A program made the translations under genes and the position numbers. From Anaeromyces robustus (taxonomy: Eukaryota > Neocallimastigomycota > Neocallimastigomycetes > Neocallimastigales > Neocallimastigaceae): a stretch of DNA of 30,000 bases. The stretch covers positions 150,001 through 180,000 of the forward strand of contig MCFG01000003.1 of the NCBI GenBank assembly GCA_002104895.1, written 5' to 3'. Positions 1 through 30,000 of this stretch are shown one piece after another. The notes under the pieces are model-generated. The model ran no database searches. It had not been told where the DNA came from and was given only the letters and a program-made list of their open reading frames with translations. How positions within the stretch are numbered: the first letter of the stretch is position 1; each line of letters opens with the position of its first letter.

Positions 1-542
1 CAAAAAAAAAAATATTTGTAATTCTAATAAAAATAAACTAATATATAAGAAAAAAAAAAAAAAAGTGTAAAAGAAAAAGAAACAAATAAAATTAAAAATA
101 AATATATATATATTTATATAAATGTGTATATGTATATGTATATATATATATATTTATTTTATATTATAAAAGTTAAAATGGATAAAAATATGTTTCTATG
201 ATTAACTATGTACAAAGAAAAATATTTTTCAATAAAATTGAAAAATAATTTTTCCCTTTTTTTTTTTTAAGAAGAAAAAAAAAGAAGAAGAAGAAGAAAA
301 AGAAAAAAATAAATAAATAAAAAATAATAAAAATAAATAAATTATAAAAAAGAAAAATAAAATTTTTTTTATAATTTAGATATTATTTTTTCTTTTCCTT
401 ATTTATCTTACTTCTATAATATATAAAATTTACATATTTTAATAATACTTTATATAATAAAAATGATAAAATATTATTAATCCACCATAATGTCTGTTTA
501 ATTATAAAAAAAATTTGTTTTTCTTATTTCTTTTTTCTTTTT

Positions 543-573
<31 letters not shown>

Positions 574-726
574 CTTTTCTTTTCTTTCTTTTTCTTTTTC
601 TTTCTTTTTTTTTTCTATTCTTGTTTATTATTATTACAAAATTTATTATTTCGATTTTCACCTCTAAACTTTCATCTTGAAATTATTTTTATATTTATTT
701 GTCCTTTTATATGTATACTGCCTTTT

Positions 727-770
<44 letters not shown>

Positions 771-1567
771 TTTATTTATTTATTTATTTTTCATTTGCTG
801 TAAATTAATTTGTTATTTTATTGTTATTTTATTGTTATTATATCAATTTATTTTTCTTTTGTTGTTGTTTTAATAATAATTATTTTTTTTTCTTTTCATT
901 ATTTTGAATGTTTATAATCTTTTCTTACTTTCTTTTTTTTTTTTTTTTCGTTTTGTTGTTATTAACGCATGCACTTTTTTTTTTTTTTTTTTTTTTTTAA
1001 TAAAAAAAATATATATATATTTAATTTTTTTTTTTCTTGAAATGATTTTAATTGTGAAAAAAAAATTAAATATTAAAAAAAAAAAAAAAAAAAGTTTAAG
1101 TATATATTAATTAAATATTTGTTATAGTTTTTTTCTCTTGAATTTATATTTCTTTGATTTATAAATATCATAGAAAAATAAAGTTGAAGAGAAAAAAATA
1201 AAAAAAAAAGAAATATGTAAAACGTTGAATTATTAAATTAAACGCTATTGAAATATACATATATGTTTAGTGAAATAATTATTTTTTTTTTTTTTTTAAT
1301 AAAAAAAATATAAAAATAAAAAAAAAAAAAAAAAAAAATTGAAATAAAAAATTATTTTTTTGTGTGTATGTTCTTTTCCTTTTACTTGGATTTTTATACT
1401 TTTTCATTCCTATTATCTTTTTCTAATATGCCAAAAAATCTTTTATCATTACATTTTTCTTTTCACTGAATATTAAATTATTAAATTATATATATAGATA
1501 TTGATAAGAAATAAATATATATATAGTTATAGTAATCAATTTCATTTCTTGTTTTCCTATTTTCCTG

Positions 1568-1600
<33 letters not shown>

Positions 1601-2562
1601 ATTATTTTTTCTAAAGATATACATATATTGAAAAATATAATAAAATAATATAGAGTTTATCTATTTCTATTAAATAATTTTTTTTTGTTTTGTATTGAAT
1701 ATGAATATAAGATATATTTATTTTTGTTGTTATTGTTGAAAAAGTAATATTTATGAATTATGAAAACTTGATTGTATTTTCTGTTAATTTTATCGATGAC
1801 AAATTTCTTTATATTTAACAATATACTATAAAATTATAAATTTTTATTAATTTATAATATTTTTTCTATGAAAATGACTGATAAAATAAATTACTAAATT
1901 TACTAATAAAATAAATAAATTAAATTAATAAATGATGATTAAAATAAATTATGAATGATAGGCTGAAATTGTATGATTAGAAGTTTTTGATTTATGTATT
2001 TTTCTGTATTAAAAGCGTGTGTGTTTCATTGATTAATAAGCAATAAAAAAGGATAATTGAATGAGTTGTTATTATATGATAAGTATGATGTATTAAATAG
2101 TTATTTTACTCTATGATATCAGTATTTTCATATTGATAACTTAATATATTTCTAAATAGTATATTTCAAAAAATAATAAAAAATTTTTATCACAAAATTT
2201 TAACTCATAATTCCTTTTAATAATCTTTCTGAATATATATTGATATATATATATAGATATATTTCAATTCATTTTTTAACAAAACTTAATTATTGGAATT
2301 ATTAAAAATTATTAAATATTTATTATATATTTATATAATAAAAAAATATGTATTAATATCATTAATAAATAATTTAATATTAATTTTTTAAATATATATT
2401 AAAATTAATATTCTTACCTTTTTCATTTCAATAACCAACATAAATAATAGATCACTAAATGCAAATATACCTATTTTATATGTATTTTATATTATTTTTG
2501 TTACTTTTATATTTATTTTTGTTTTTGTTTGATTGTTTAATTTATTTTGTTTTTGTTAGTTT

Positions 2563-2598
<36 letters not shown>

Positions 2599-2643
2599 TT
2601 GTTTTTTTTTTTTTTGTATTTAATAATTAAAAAAGAATTTTTC

Positions 2644-2680
<37 letters not shown>

Positions 2681-2855
2681 AAACTGTTTAATGGATAGAT
2701 AAAGTCTTAGCAATTGTTGTTTTAATTGTAATATCATATTATAAAAGCTTTCTATGATTTTTAGGTATGTAGGTATGTTAAAAAAAAAAAAAAAAAAAGT
2801 AAAAAAAAAAAAAAAAATCTAAATAGTTAAGTAAAAAAAAAAAAAAAAAAGTGAA
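1..2855. other. Gene-free AT-rich spacer with homopolymer tracts
   Basis: No reading frame here has the composition of a gene; the only frame over 60 codons (904-1110, plus) is Phe/Lys/Ile homopolymer translation. The stretch holds repeated runs of 20-35 T on the plus strand (about 543-573, 729-763, 975-998, 1570-1596, 2569-2593, 2648-2676) and A runs (about 1319-1338, 2780-2798, 2802-2816, 2833-2850). The last three A runs are T runs in the sense of the gene ending at 2856 and so lie in its 3' flank, where they may contribute to transcript ending. No tRNA- or rRNA-like segment was seen. Confidence 0.75.
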
Positions 2856-4735
2856 TTAAAAACTAGCATCATATATCCATGATGATGAAAATGGGGAAGT
2901 AGTTACAAGTTTCGTTGCTGGTCTTGGATAATATTTATTTGAATTTGATGAATTATTTGAATAACTACTGTTACTACCAGATTTATTACTACGATATGAG
3001 TTTGAATTACCAATACCTTCCCATTTTGATGTTGTATAATGACTGAGACGATGTTGGTTTGATGATGTATATGACTTTGGTTTATCACGATTACCGATAG
3101 ATAAATAATTACGTTTACTAACAAGATAACTTCCATCACTATTACCACTATAACTTCCATTACTATGACTAGATGATGTACTATAACGATTTAAGCGATT
3201 TGAATAAAGAGATGATGAATTAGAAGAATAAGAAGAAGTTTTGTAAGGTGATTTTGTTTTAGGAGAAAACGGTGAACCAAAGAAACTATTTGATGGTTTA
3301 TTAGTTTCACTTTTAGATGGTAAAGAAGATGATAATGGTGTTTGGAAAGTTTCTGGTAAATCATCCAAGAACGATATTGGTTTACCAAATGGACATGAAC
3401 TAATAGTATCTATTTCATTATTAATATCATGTCTTCTAGGTTTTATATCAATATGTTGAGAATTACCATAATTAACATAAGTATCTGAATGTGGATGTTT
3501 ATCAATTTCAAGATCATCATCATCCTCTTCTTCTTCTTCTTCTAACACAATTATTTCTTCTTCTGGAGTTTCTATTAATTCATCTTGTGATTGTAAATTT
3601 TTAAAATCATCTTCTAATTCAAATTCTTCATTTTCATCTTGTAATTTAGAATTTTCAATTTTTTCATATTTTTCTTCATGTTCTTCTCGACTCTCTTGTT
3701 CTTTTTCTTCTTCCTTTTCATTTTCTATCTTTAATTTTGATCTTTTAACTTCCTCTTCTAATTCAATTTCTAATTCATCCAATTCTTCTTGAACTTGAGA
3801 ATCTTTATTATGTTTAACCTCTAAATCAGCTTTAGGTAATATAGGTGATGAAGTAAATAATGAATCAGTAAATAAGCGATGAGTAGAAGAATTGAATGAA
3901 GTAGTTGGAATATCACCTGATAATATATGATGTGATAAAGAAATAGAATTTTCACCTTCAGTTAATGACATATCTTTAATGTAGTCACTATCTTCTTCAT
4001 CTGTATCTTTTGCTTCAAATGAATCACCAAATAATCTTATGAAACTATGATTATCATCATCACTTTCTTCACCATCAGCATCATTATCACTTGTAGGACT
4101 ATCGGTACCATTAAAGGATAGTGGTGAAACTTGATTAGGATGAAGGTAACTCTTTTTACCTTCACTATCATCATTTTCTTGGTCAGGTTCAGAGAATAAA
4201 AAGATATTATTTTTTTGATTAGTTTCAAGATTACTTTCTAAACTACTACTAAGTTCTAGAGTGACCTTTGGAACACGACCTTCATCAGAATTATAATCTG
4301 AAGAATGTGGAGTGTTTAAAATAATATTTGGTTGAGCTTGTCCCTCACGGAAATAATTTGGATCATCCTCTAAAGATGAAGACAATGATACTGACATTGC
4401 AGCATTTATGGCTGATGCGTTTAATTTATTTGAATCACTAGAGTTTTTATTGATTAAACAACTCTTTAATGAAGGAGAAAGATTTTCACTATCACTACCA
4501 CTATTATTAGAATTGGTCTCTGAATCAGGACTATCAACAGAATTATTTGAATTACGAGATTTACGCCAACGTTTTTGATATTCCTCTATAGTCTGCTTTT
4601 TCATTTCCAAACGATAACATTCAATTTCGTTAAATTCAGCATCATTTAATTCAGCAATAGGAACACTTGTTCTATCATAATCGTTGGCATCATATGTCTC
4701 AACAGTTTCAATATTTTCATTAAAATGTACTTTAA

Positions 4736-4739
<4 letters not shown>
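2856..4739 (-). CDS. Acidic, Ser/Asn-rich protein of unknown function with an N-terminal KVHF motif
   Basis: This is an uninterrupted 627-codon frame with clear coding composition against an A/T background. I do not recognise the protein. The first ~60 residues look most conserved: MVKVHFNENIETVETY, then an YDRTSVPIAELN segment and a basic stretch ending EYQKRWRKSRN. K-V-H-F fits the RVxF consensus by which regulators dock on protein phosphatase 1, but that is inference from a short motif. The middle (about residues 317-414) is strongly acidic, Glu-rich and partly coiled-coil-like, ending in a run of Glu then Asp. The last ~180 residues are Ser/Asn/Tyr-rich and basic, probably disordered, ending WIYDASF. 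No membrane segment or signal peptide is visible. The ATG at 4739 is chosen because a run of 27 A abuts it upstream and no coding frame continues beyond. A scaffold or regulatory subunit is plausible; no enzymatic function can be claimed. Confidence 0.85.

Positions 4740-4766
<27 letters not shown>
4740..4766 (-). promoter_or_regulatory. Poly(A) tract directly upstream of the 627-aa gene's start codon
   Basis: On the coding strand 27 consecutive A residues lie immediately before the ATG. Such a tract can exclude nucleosomes as promoter DNA, or form an A-rich 5' leader that favours initiation. Which applies cannot be told from sequence; the transcription start is unknown. Confidence 0.4.
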
Positions 4767-5668
4767 ATTAATAAAGTGTAATATTTATATAAAAATAGAT
4801 ATTAATATAGAATTTTTATTAATTATTAATATGTTAGTTGTTATTTTTTTTATTGGTTATTTTTTTCTGTGTTTTTATTTATTTATAATATATATTTAAA
4901 TTTTTGTTAATAAGTATTTTACTTTCAAATAAAAAGAAAATTGAAATAAAAATAGATTATAAATTTCTTTAAAAAAATAATATATTCTTTTATATTTTTA
5001 AATTAATTAAAACTTATATATATACAATGATTTTAAATAAATCCTTGATATTAAGAATTATTAATATTAAGTTTTTAAATTTAAAACGTAAATTTTAATG
5101 TAATTTTAATTAATTAGATATAATTTAAAGAATATAATATTTATTATTGTTATTATTGTATTTTATTATAATATGTTTCTTTTTATGCTTTTATATATTT
5201 TTTGAAAAAATTTCAATTTAATAAAAAACTTAGTTTTTTTTTTTTTTTTTTTGATATCTAACAATAGAAAAAAAAATAAAATTTTAAAAAAAAAAAAAAA
5301 CTATTTTCTTTATATTTCAAGAATTTTGATTATAAATAATTTTCAAAATTTCAAAATGATTTTTGATTATATTAATATAATTCTTAATTTCGCAAAAAGA
5401 AAATTATATTTTTTTTGTATAAATCATTATTAAATCTTTATCTTTTTTTTTTTAACTTTGAATATAAAAAGGTTATATGAATAACTTTAAAATAAAAAAA
5501 AAAAGATATTGAATTATATTTAAGAAAATAGTTGTATAAATATTGTTCAATTCGTTGATAAAATATATATGGTCAATTGATATAAATGAAATCAAGTATA
5601 TGACAAAAGATTGTTAGTTTTTTTGTAATAATGTTTTGAATTAAAAGTTTTCTATGTAAAATTATTAA

Positions 5669-5702
<34 letters not shown>

Positions 5703-6088
5703 TAATTTCAATAATAAAAATAATAATTATTAATTATAAGTAAAATTTATGATTTTCAAAAAGTTGTTAATTATTTTATTTATTAAGTAGTGTTATTTAT
5801 TTATATATTATTAATTAATTTTTCAATTTTTCCCCTTATATATATTTTATTTTCTTTATTTTATTTTTACTTTTAATATCTATTATATATAATATATATG
5901 TTTTTTTTTTTTTTTTCCTTTTTTACACTTTTTCATTTATAACTATTTTACATAATAGTTAATTTTATTATTTTTTTTAAAGAAAAAAAAAATTAAAAAA
6001 AAATTACTTATAATCTTTTATATATAAAATTTAATTTATTTCTTTTTTTTTTTTTATAATTTTTTTTATATTTATTTTTTATATATTA

Positions 6089-6229
<141 letters not shown>

Positions 6230-8936
6230 AGTAAAGAATTATAAAATTATGTTTTATTATCGAAAAAAATTAAAAAAATTTATTATTTAAAAAGAATGAT
6301 ATATGACATAAATAATAGAATGTTAATATATACATAATATATTATATTATATTATATGATATGATACATTTGTATTTGTATATTTATATATTACGTAAAG
6401 TTTTAAAATAATAAAAATCAATTTAATATTATATTTTATTTTTTTTTTTAAACATTTAATATACATATTATATTATAATAATAATAAATATAATAAATAG
6501 TAAAACATTCTATAATTTTTTTAAAAAAAAAATTTTTATTACATATATTACTCAGTATATCATATATTATTAATAATTAAAATATATATTAGATTATATT
6601 TTTAATAATTTCTTATGGTTTTTTCAATTATATATTAAGTAAATTATTATAGAATCACCACCTATAATATTCAAGAAATTTTCCTTTTTTTTTAAATTAA
6701 TTTATTTAAATATTAATATATTAATATATTAAAATATACTATAATAAATATATATTAATCTTTAATACACTAATATATTATAATATATTATAATAAATAT
6801 TTGAAAATTTTTAAAAAATATATTGTTAATCATAAGAATTTTACATTATATTGTAATTATAATTATAATATATTACTTAATTTATAATATATTCCATAAT
6901 ATATTATAAATATATTGTTGGTAATATATAAATTAATATATAATATAATCTATTATATATATTATGTCATATTTTTACTATATGTTTAAATATTAATATT
7001 TTCAATTATGATTTTGTCATTTATATTAAAAATTTATTTATTATATATTATATAATATAATTTTGTATAAAATTTAAAATATATATAATATTTAATCGAT
7101 CTATATATTATAATATATAATTTTATAAGAATTTTTACTAAAATTCTTTACCACTAAAGTTAAGCATTGATAGTAAAATAAGTAATAAGTAATTCTAATA
7201 GTTTGAATATTAATTGAAATTGATATACATAATTAAATAATTATAATTATAAAAAAAAAAAAAAACAAAAAAAAAACTTTTGATTTTTTATAACAATAAT
7301 AAAATAATGTATTACAATATTCATTTGTTTATGTAGTGTAATGATTATAGAACAATATTAAAAATACAAAGAAAAAACCAATTGTATATTATAGAAAAAA
7401 ATTTTTATCATCTCAAATTAACTTCCATAATGACTAATAATCTATTAGAAAAAAAAATTCTTAAAGATTTTTTGTTAAATAAATGATATGATATACATTT
7501 ATACATAAAGAATAAATAAATAATTTAATTTTAATTTCTAAATCCACAAAGACAAAATAAAATAAAAGTTTGTTTACTTTAAGTAAACTTATATAATAGT
7601 AAATAAGATTATATAACTATTTTTGATCATAAAACAATATACTTATATTGTTACTCCTATTTCCAAAATTTATAGATTTAATTTATAAATTATAAAAAAT
7701 TAAACTGATTTCTTTAAATATTATTTAGTTAATATTATAGTAATAAATTTTTGATATATGTAACATTTTTAACATAGTTCTTTAAATAATAAATAAATCA
7801 CATTCTTATGAAATAATTAGTTGAAAAATTTTTTTTTCTTTGTAGAAAAAGAAACAAATAAAAAATTTATATCTAATATCAATAATAATAATAATAATCA
7901 ATAAAATATAATAATAATTATAATAATCATAATTGATTAAAATTATTAATTAATAATAATATAAATGTAATTATTGATTAATATTTGCGAATAATCTTTT
8001 ATAACCAGTAATATAAATAATTACGATTAATACTATTAAATATTATTTAATAATTTTATAGATTCATAATTAAAGAATTATAATTGATCTATCCTTATAA
8101 TCCTTATAATTCTTATAATCCTTATAATAGCCTAGCATTAAATTAATAAGGTAAATTAAACACCTGTTAAAAAAAAAATAATAATAAAAAATGAAAATGA
8201 GTAGTCACATTTTTAATCCAATATATTTACACTTTGTTATCCTAAATTAAAAGAATATAATACAACAAAATAAATAAAAATAAATAAAAATAAATAATAA
8301 TTAATATACACCTATAAACTATTCTAATTTATTTAAATAATTTTATTTAATATATTATTAATTTATTGTATTATATTACTCATATTTTAATATATATATT
8401 AAAATAATATATTAAAATCAAGAATCAATTAAATTAAAATTAAAATTAAAATTTTTTTTTTTTAAAAAGAAAATAACAATATATAATAGAATGAAAAAAA
8501 TAAAAACAATTGGGAGTAAAACAAGTTTACTATATTCTAATATTCAGTAGAATTTAATACTTTATTTACTTTTTTTTTATGGTTATAATTTATATAATTG
8601 ACTTTTAATTATTATACTTAAAAAAGTATTAATATCACATAATTATGATGTTTTATTATTAAGGATTCTGAAGAAAACAAACTAATAAATAAAAAAAAAT
8701 TATAGTTAATTTTTATCCTTTTCATATATCATTATTTTGCTTTTTTTTTTTAATTCATTTATATTACAAATTAGTGAACACTTTATTTGCTTTTTTTTTC
8801 TTCAAGTATTTAGTCATATGATATATATAATACATATCTTGAAACATAGCAATATTTATATACATTTGAATGATCTAAAAAAATTAATTATATATACAGT
8901 ATATAATTATGTTTTATTTATTACATTTAATTATAT

Positions 8937-8940
8937 CTAT

Positions 8941-9039
<99 letters not shown>

Positions 9040-9148
9040 TTTTTTTATTTATTTATTTTTTTATTTATTTTTTTATTTATTTATTTTTTTATTTATTTAT
9101 TTATTTTTTATTTTTTTATTATTTATTTATTTATTTATTTATTTTTTT

Positions 9149-9188
<40 letters not shown>

Positions 9189-9243
9189 TTAATTTTTATT
9201 AATTTATTTATTTATTAGTTTATTTATTTATTTATTTACTTAT
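8937..9243. repeat. (TTTA)n microsatellite, perfect then degenerate, about 300 bp
   Basis: The first ~100 bp (to about 9041) are perfect TTTA units. From there to about 9243 the unit is broken repeatedly by longer T runs (TTTTTTTA-like), then by isolated substitutions near the right edge. Two overlapping plus-strand frames of alternating Phe, Ile, Leu and Tyr are only translations of this array. Confidence 0.93.
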
Positions 9244-10130
9244 TCATTTTAAGTAAATAATTAAACAAACTAACTTTTCAGGTAAATAAGTATTACAAAG
9301 AGTTGTTTAATTTATTATTAATTAAGGTTCATAAAATAATCTCCAAATTAAGTAATTATTTAATTATACTATTTTTATATTATTTTAAATATCAAAACCA
9401 ATAAATTTTGATTTACTTTAAAAGAAATTTTTTATATATAAAATTAATACAAAATTATGAAAATATATTATAATATACATCAATATAAAGTATAATTAAA
9501 ATTCTTATTTTTTTTATTTATTTTTGAGTTTATTGTTAATTAATATACCATTTATTATTTAATATCTTAACTAAACATTTTAATTTCATATAAATTGAAA
9601 AAAAGTTTTTTCTTCTTTCAATCCTTATTTAACTTTAAACAATATATAATATATTCTTTAAAATATATTTAATTATAATTTATTATATTCAAATTTTTTT
9701 AATAAACAAAAAAGGAAAATTTATTTTTTAAAAAAAAATTGTGTAACATTTTTTATTTAATATAATAATAAATAATAATAATTAATAGTAAATAATAATA
9801 ATAATAATAATAACAATAACAAAAAGCCATAATATTATTGTTAAGCCATATTTAATAATATAAAATATTCCATATAAAAATGATAAATTATTCAAAAATA
9901 TACAATATTTAATATTAATAATTCTATCTTAAACAAGAATAGTATTTAAATATAGAACATAAAATTATTATTAATATTAAATTTTGTATATTTTTGAATT
10001 ACTATCCATGTTTAAAAACATTCTACTATATAATTTAATTAAATATTAAAAGTAAATCATAAAATACTTGTTGTTTTTTTCTAATATTATAGTAATAAAA
10101 TTCAAACATATATCTATCCATAATATTATT

Positions 10131-10185
10131 TATATATTTATATATTTATATATTTATATATTTATATATTTATATATTTATATAT
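10131..10185. repeat. (TATATTTA)n octanucleotide array
   Basis: About six tandem copies of an eight-base unit, ending in a short TA run, in the gene-free spacer. No function is evident. Confidence 0.85.
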
Positions 10186-12253
10186 ATATTTATTGATTTA
10201 TTTATAAAATATAAATTTTTATAAAAAAAACTTTATATTTCATCTTTTAATTCATTATTTAATCATATATATATATATATTTAAAACTTAAAAGTAAAAA
10301 AATATAATAAAATAATAATTATAAAAAAGAAATTTAAAGATAAATATTATCATAATTATATAATTAATCAACACTTTTAAAAAATTCTTATATCAATATT
10401 TTTATAAAATTCTAAATTTAAAAGATTGCATAAATTAAAATCAAAGTTATTATTTTATTTCGTTATCTTTTTTTTTTAAAAAAATAATGATGAATAATAA
10501 TATATAAAAATTATACTTAAAAAAAAAAAACTGACTTAATAAAATATATTAAATATAATATAATTAAATAATTAAATAAAAAAAAATATTAAATGATAAA
10601 GAATTAAAAGTTATTAGAAGAATTAATACTTTTTCTATAAACTGAATAAAGTTTAATTAAATATTTGTTTTCATTTAAACTAAGAAAATAATTATTATAA
10701 ATTTAAAAAATATATTATAAAGTATTAAATTATTTTAATTATTTCTCTTTGAGTTTTTAAAGTTTAAAGTTTAATATAATTAAAATATTTATACATTATA
10801 ATTATATACAAAAAGTTTAGATAGCTTATTCGCTTATTCCCAACTTTAATGATAATTATCATTATTATTACATTATTTATTACCGAAAAGAAGTATTAAT
10901 TTCTGTAAAGAAATGCATAGCACATTTTAATTTATGTAAAGAATTATAATTTTGAACTTTGATTTAAATTTTATTTTTTTTTTTTTTCTATAAAAAAAAT
11001 AATTTCATTAAAATATATATATATATATAAAATTCATATTAATGTATATATAAAAATATCTTATTAATTAATTAAAGAGTTAATTTTATCAAGTTTTTAT
11101 AAATCATTATTCTTAATAAAGTGTTGTAAATACAATTTCAAATAATTTGCATTAGTATATATTGAAATATTGAATGGTAAAAATATTTTTTTTTTAAAGA
11201 AATAAGAAAAAAAAGCAATTATTACCTTTTAACTATATATATTAATTATTATACCTTCAGATATAATTTTATTATTAAAATTATAAAATATTATTTTTAC
11301 TAGCAATTACTATTATTGTAGGTTTTCTAAAATAAAATAGAAATATGAATAAAATATTCATTCTTCTAGTAACTTTTAATTCTTTTTCTTATAACATTTT
11401 AATTTTTATACTTTTTTTTCAACTTTTTTTCTTTTTATTATTTATTTTGTTCTAATAATTTTTTTTCTTTTTTTTTCTTAATTGTATTATAATTATTACC
11501 ATCTATTTATTTTATTTTATTATTAATTATCTATTTATTAATATATTATTATTACTAAATTATTATTATAATATTATAGTTAAATAAAAAATTATCTTGT
11601 TTTATTATCCTTATCTATAATTATTAATTTTGTATTTGTAAAATCTAATCCTACATAACGTTTGGTTTTATATTTAATTTTCAATGATAGTATATATTTA
11701 TCATTAATATAAAAAATTCCAATAATGAACAACACTAAACAATATAATAAATATGGAATTATTAAATTAATATTTAAATATATATTCTTATAAATGAAAC
11801 AAAAATTGCATATATGTTTATATCCATATATAATAAATAAGTCAATTTAATACATATATATATATTCAATATCTTATAGTATTACTTCTTTTATTATTAC
11901 TATTATTATTTTAGTTTAAACAATATTTACTTAAATTTTATTTTAACACCTATATATTTATACTTTTTATTCATGATATATTTAACTGTCATTTTTTAAA
12001 GTATGAGATATAAGAATTGTTATTTTTTTATTTATTTATTTTAAAAACAATTTTGTTTTAAATAATTATTTAACTTATGTTCATACTTTCAATATATAAA
12101 ATAAAATTAGAATTAAAAATCAATAAAAATATAAATTCTAGAGAAAATTTCATTCTTACCCATCTTAATAGTAGTGATATATGAAAATTACTATTTCATA
12201 TATAACTATATTAATATCACGTATATCATTATTTCATTATTTATTATATATAT

Positions 12254-12448
<195 letters not shown>

Positions 12449-13488
12449 AATACAATAATATTTACTAATATAGTTAATAATTATCACATTTTTTATTATT
12501 ATATAAAAATTAATCACATTTCAAAGATAATTAAATAAGTATTCATATATTTATTTTTAAAAATTAATATATATATTGACATAAATTATTAACTAAATTT
12601 AATTAAATATATCTTTAATAGAATTTTCCATTCATAAAATTTAAAATTTCCCATTATGCAGTAAAAAATGATTTTTTATTAAATAATATATAGTCTTTAT
12701 TTTTTTATAATACTATTATTATACTTATATGAGTTTTATTTAGCCTTAATATATATATTTAATATTTATAGTTACTTTAATTCATAATTTAATAATTTTT
12801 ATATTGAAATATTTATTAATATTATTATTTTATAGCTATTATTACTATTATTATTATAATTATTATTATTATTGTTATTATTTAATTATAATAAGCAAGA
12901 TATATATTTAGTAACGAAAAATATTTATTGATTTCATTATATATTCAATTTCTTTAAACTATTTTATAATTATTTAACTAGATATAATCGCATTTATTTC
13001 CTATAATACTGTATTAAAAACTATATTGTAATTTAGTAATGACTTTTTTCTTCAATAATATAATAATATTATATTTAATATTTCTTTTTAAAATCAATTT
13101 TTATAACATATAAATTATAAAGGAAATTCTTTTTTTTTATATATTTATTTACTTTATATATTTATTTTATTTATTTATTTATTTATTTGCTAATATAGTA
13201 TTATATTACATATTTTTATAAAAAAGGAAAAAAAATATATATATATATAAAAGTGATATTAATACGATTATATAAAAATATTTAATTTTATTTCCCGTAG
13301 TATTATACAAATCTATAAAAATAAAATAAAAAGAAATTGAATAGAAATATTTACTATTTTATAATATCATATATATATTTTAAAATAATTAATAAAAAGA
13401 AAGATTTTTTATATCCTCTTTATCTTTTATATTTTAATATATTATTTAATTATTTAATATAAAAATTTAGATATTAAAATATTTTATA

Positions 13489-30000
<16,512 letters not shown>

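Noticed and set aside
904-1110. 68-codon plus-strand frame
   Set aside because: Made of T and A homopolymers; no coding signal.
2412-2450. GTAAG-like splice donor on the minus strand in the 3' flank of the 627-aa gene
   Set aside because: A single consensus match in A/T-rich DNA, with no exon next to it that I can support.
8737-9202. Two overlapping plus-strand frames (97 and 151 codons) of Tyr, Leu, Phe and Ile
   Set aside because: They are translations of the TTTA array; both overlap in different frames and have no protein-like composition.

Overview
The window looks like nuclear DNA of a very AT-rich eukaryote, most likely an anaerobic gut fungus (Neocallimastigomycota, Piromyces/Neocallimastix/Anaeromyces type). 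The grounds are: almost pure A/T spacers of up to 8.7 kb, coding exons that stand out by higher G/C, short GT..AG introns, long ATT and TTTA microsatellites, poly-asparagine runs inside proteins, and two genes whose domain text reads as fungal. Dictyostelium or another poly-Asn-rich protist is the main alternative; its usually dense genes fit less well.

There are three protein genes, all on the minus strand. From low to high coordinate: (1) a single-exon 627-codon gene (2856-4739) for an acidic, Ser/Asn-rich protein of unknown function that starts with a KVHF motif; (2) a six-exon gene (13489-25774) for a 3859-residue bridge-like lipid transfer protein of the FMP27/Hobbit/SABRE/BLTP2 family, with an N-terminal membrane anchor, GFWDK-type and WPPW-type regions and very long poly-Asn insertions; (3) the last seven coding exons (26868-30000, open at the window edge) of a phosphatidylinositol-4-phosphate 5-kinase (MSS4/PIP5K family). 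I placed the introns by hand from GT..AG borders, preserved reading phase and family continuity; every exon length adds up in phase.

The rest is gene-free: 1-2855 (homopolymer T/A tracts), 4740-13488 (8.7 kb of A/T spacer with four sizeable microsatellites) and 25775-26867 (1.1 kb with one TTTA array). I saw no tRNA, rRNA, CRISPR or intact transposon.

Functionally, genes 2 and 3 both concern plasma-membrane lipids: PIP5K makes PI(4,5)P2 there, and Hobbit/BLTP2 proteins act at ER-plasma-membrane contacts and are reported to bind phosphoinositides. Their head-to-tail adjacency is suggestive but may be chance. The most unusual property of the window is the extent of simple-sequence expansion, in spacers, inside one PIP5K intron and inside the FMP27 coding sequence. 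I did not find a clearly new biological system.
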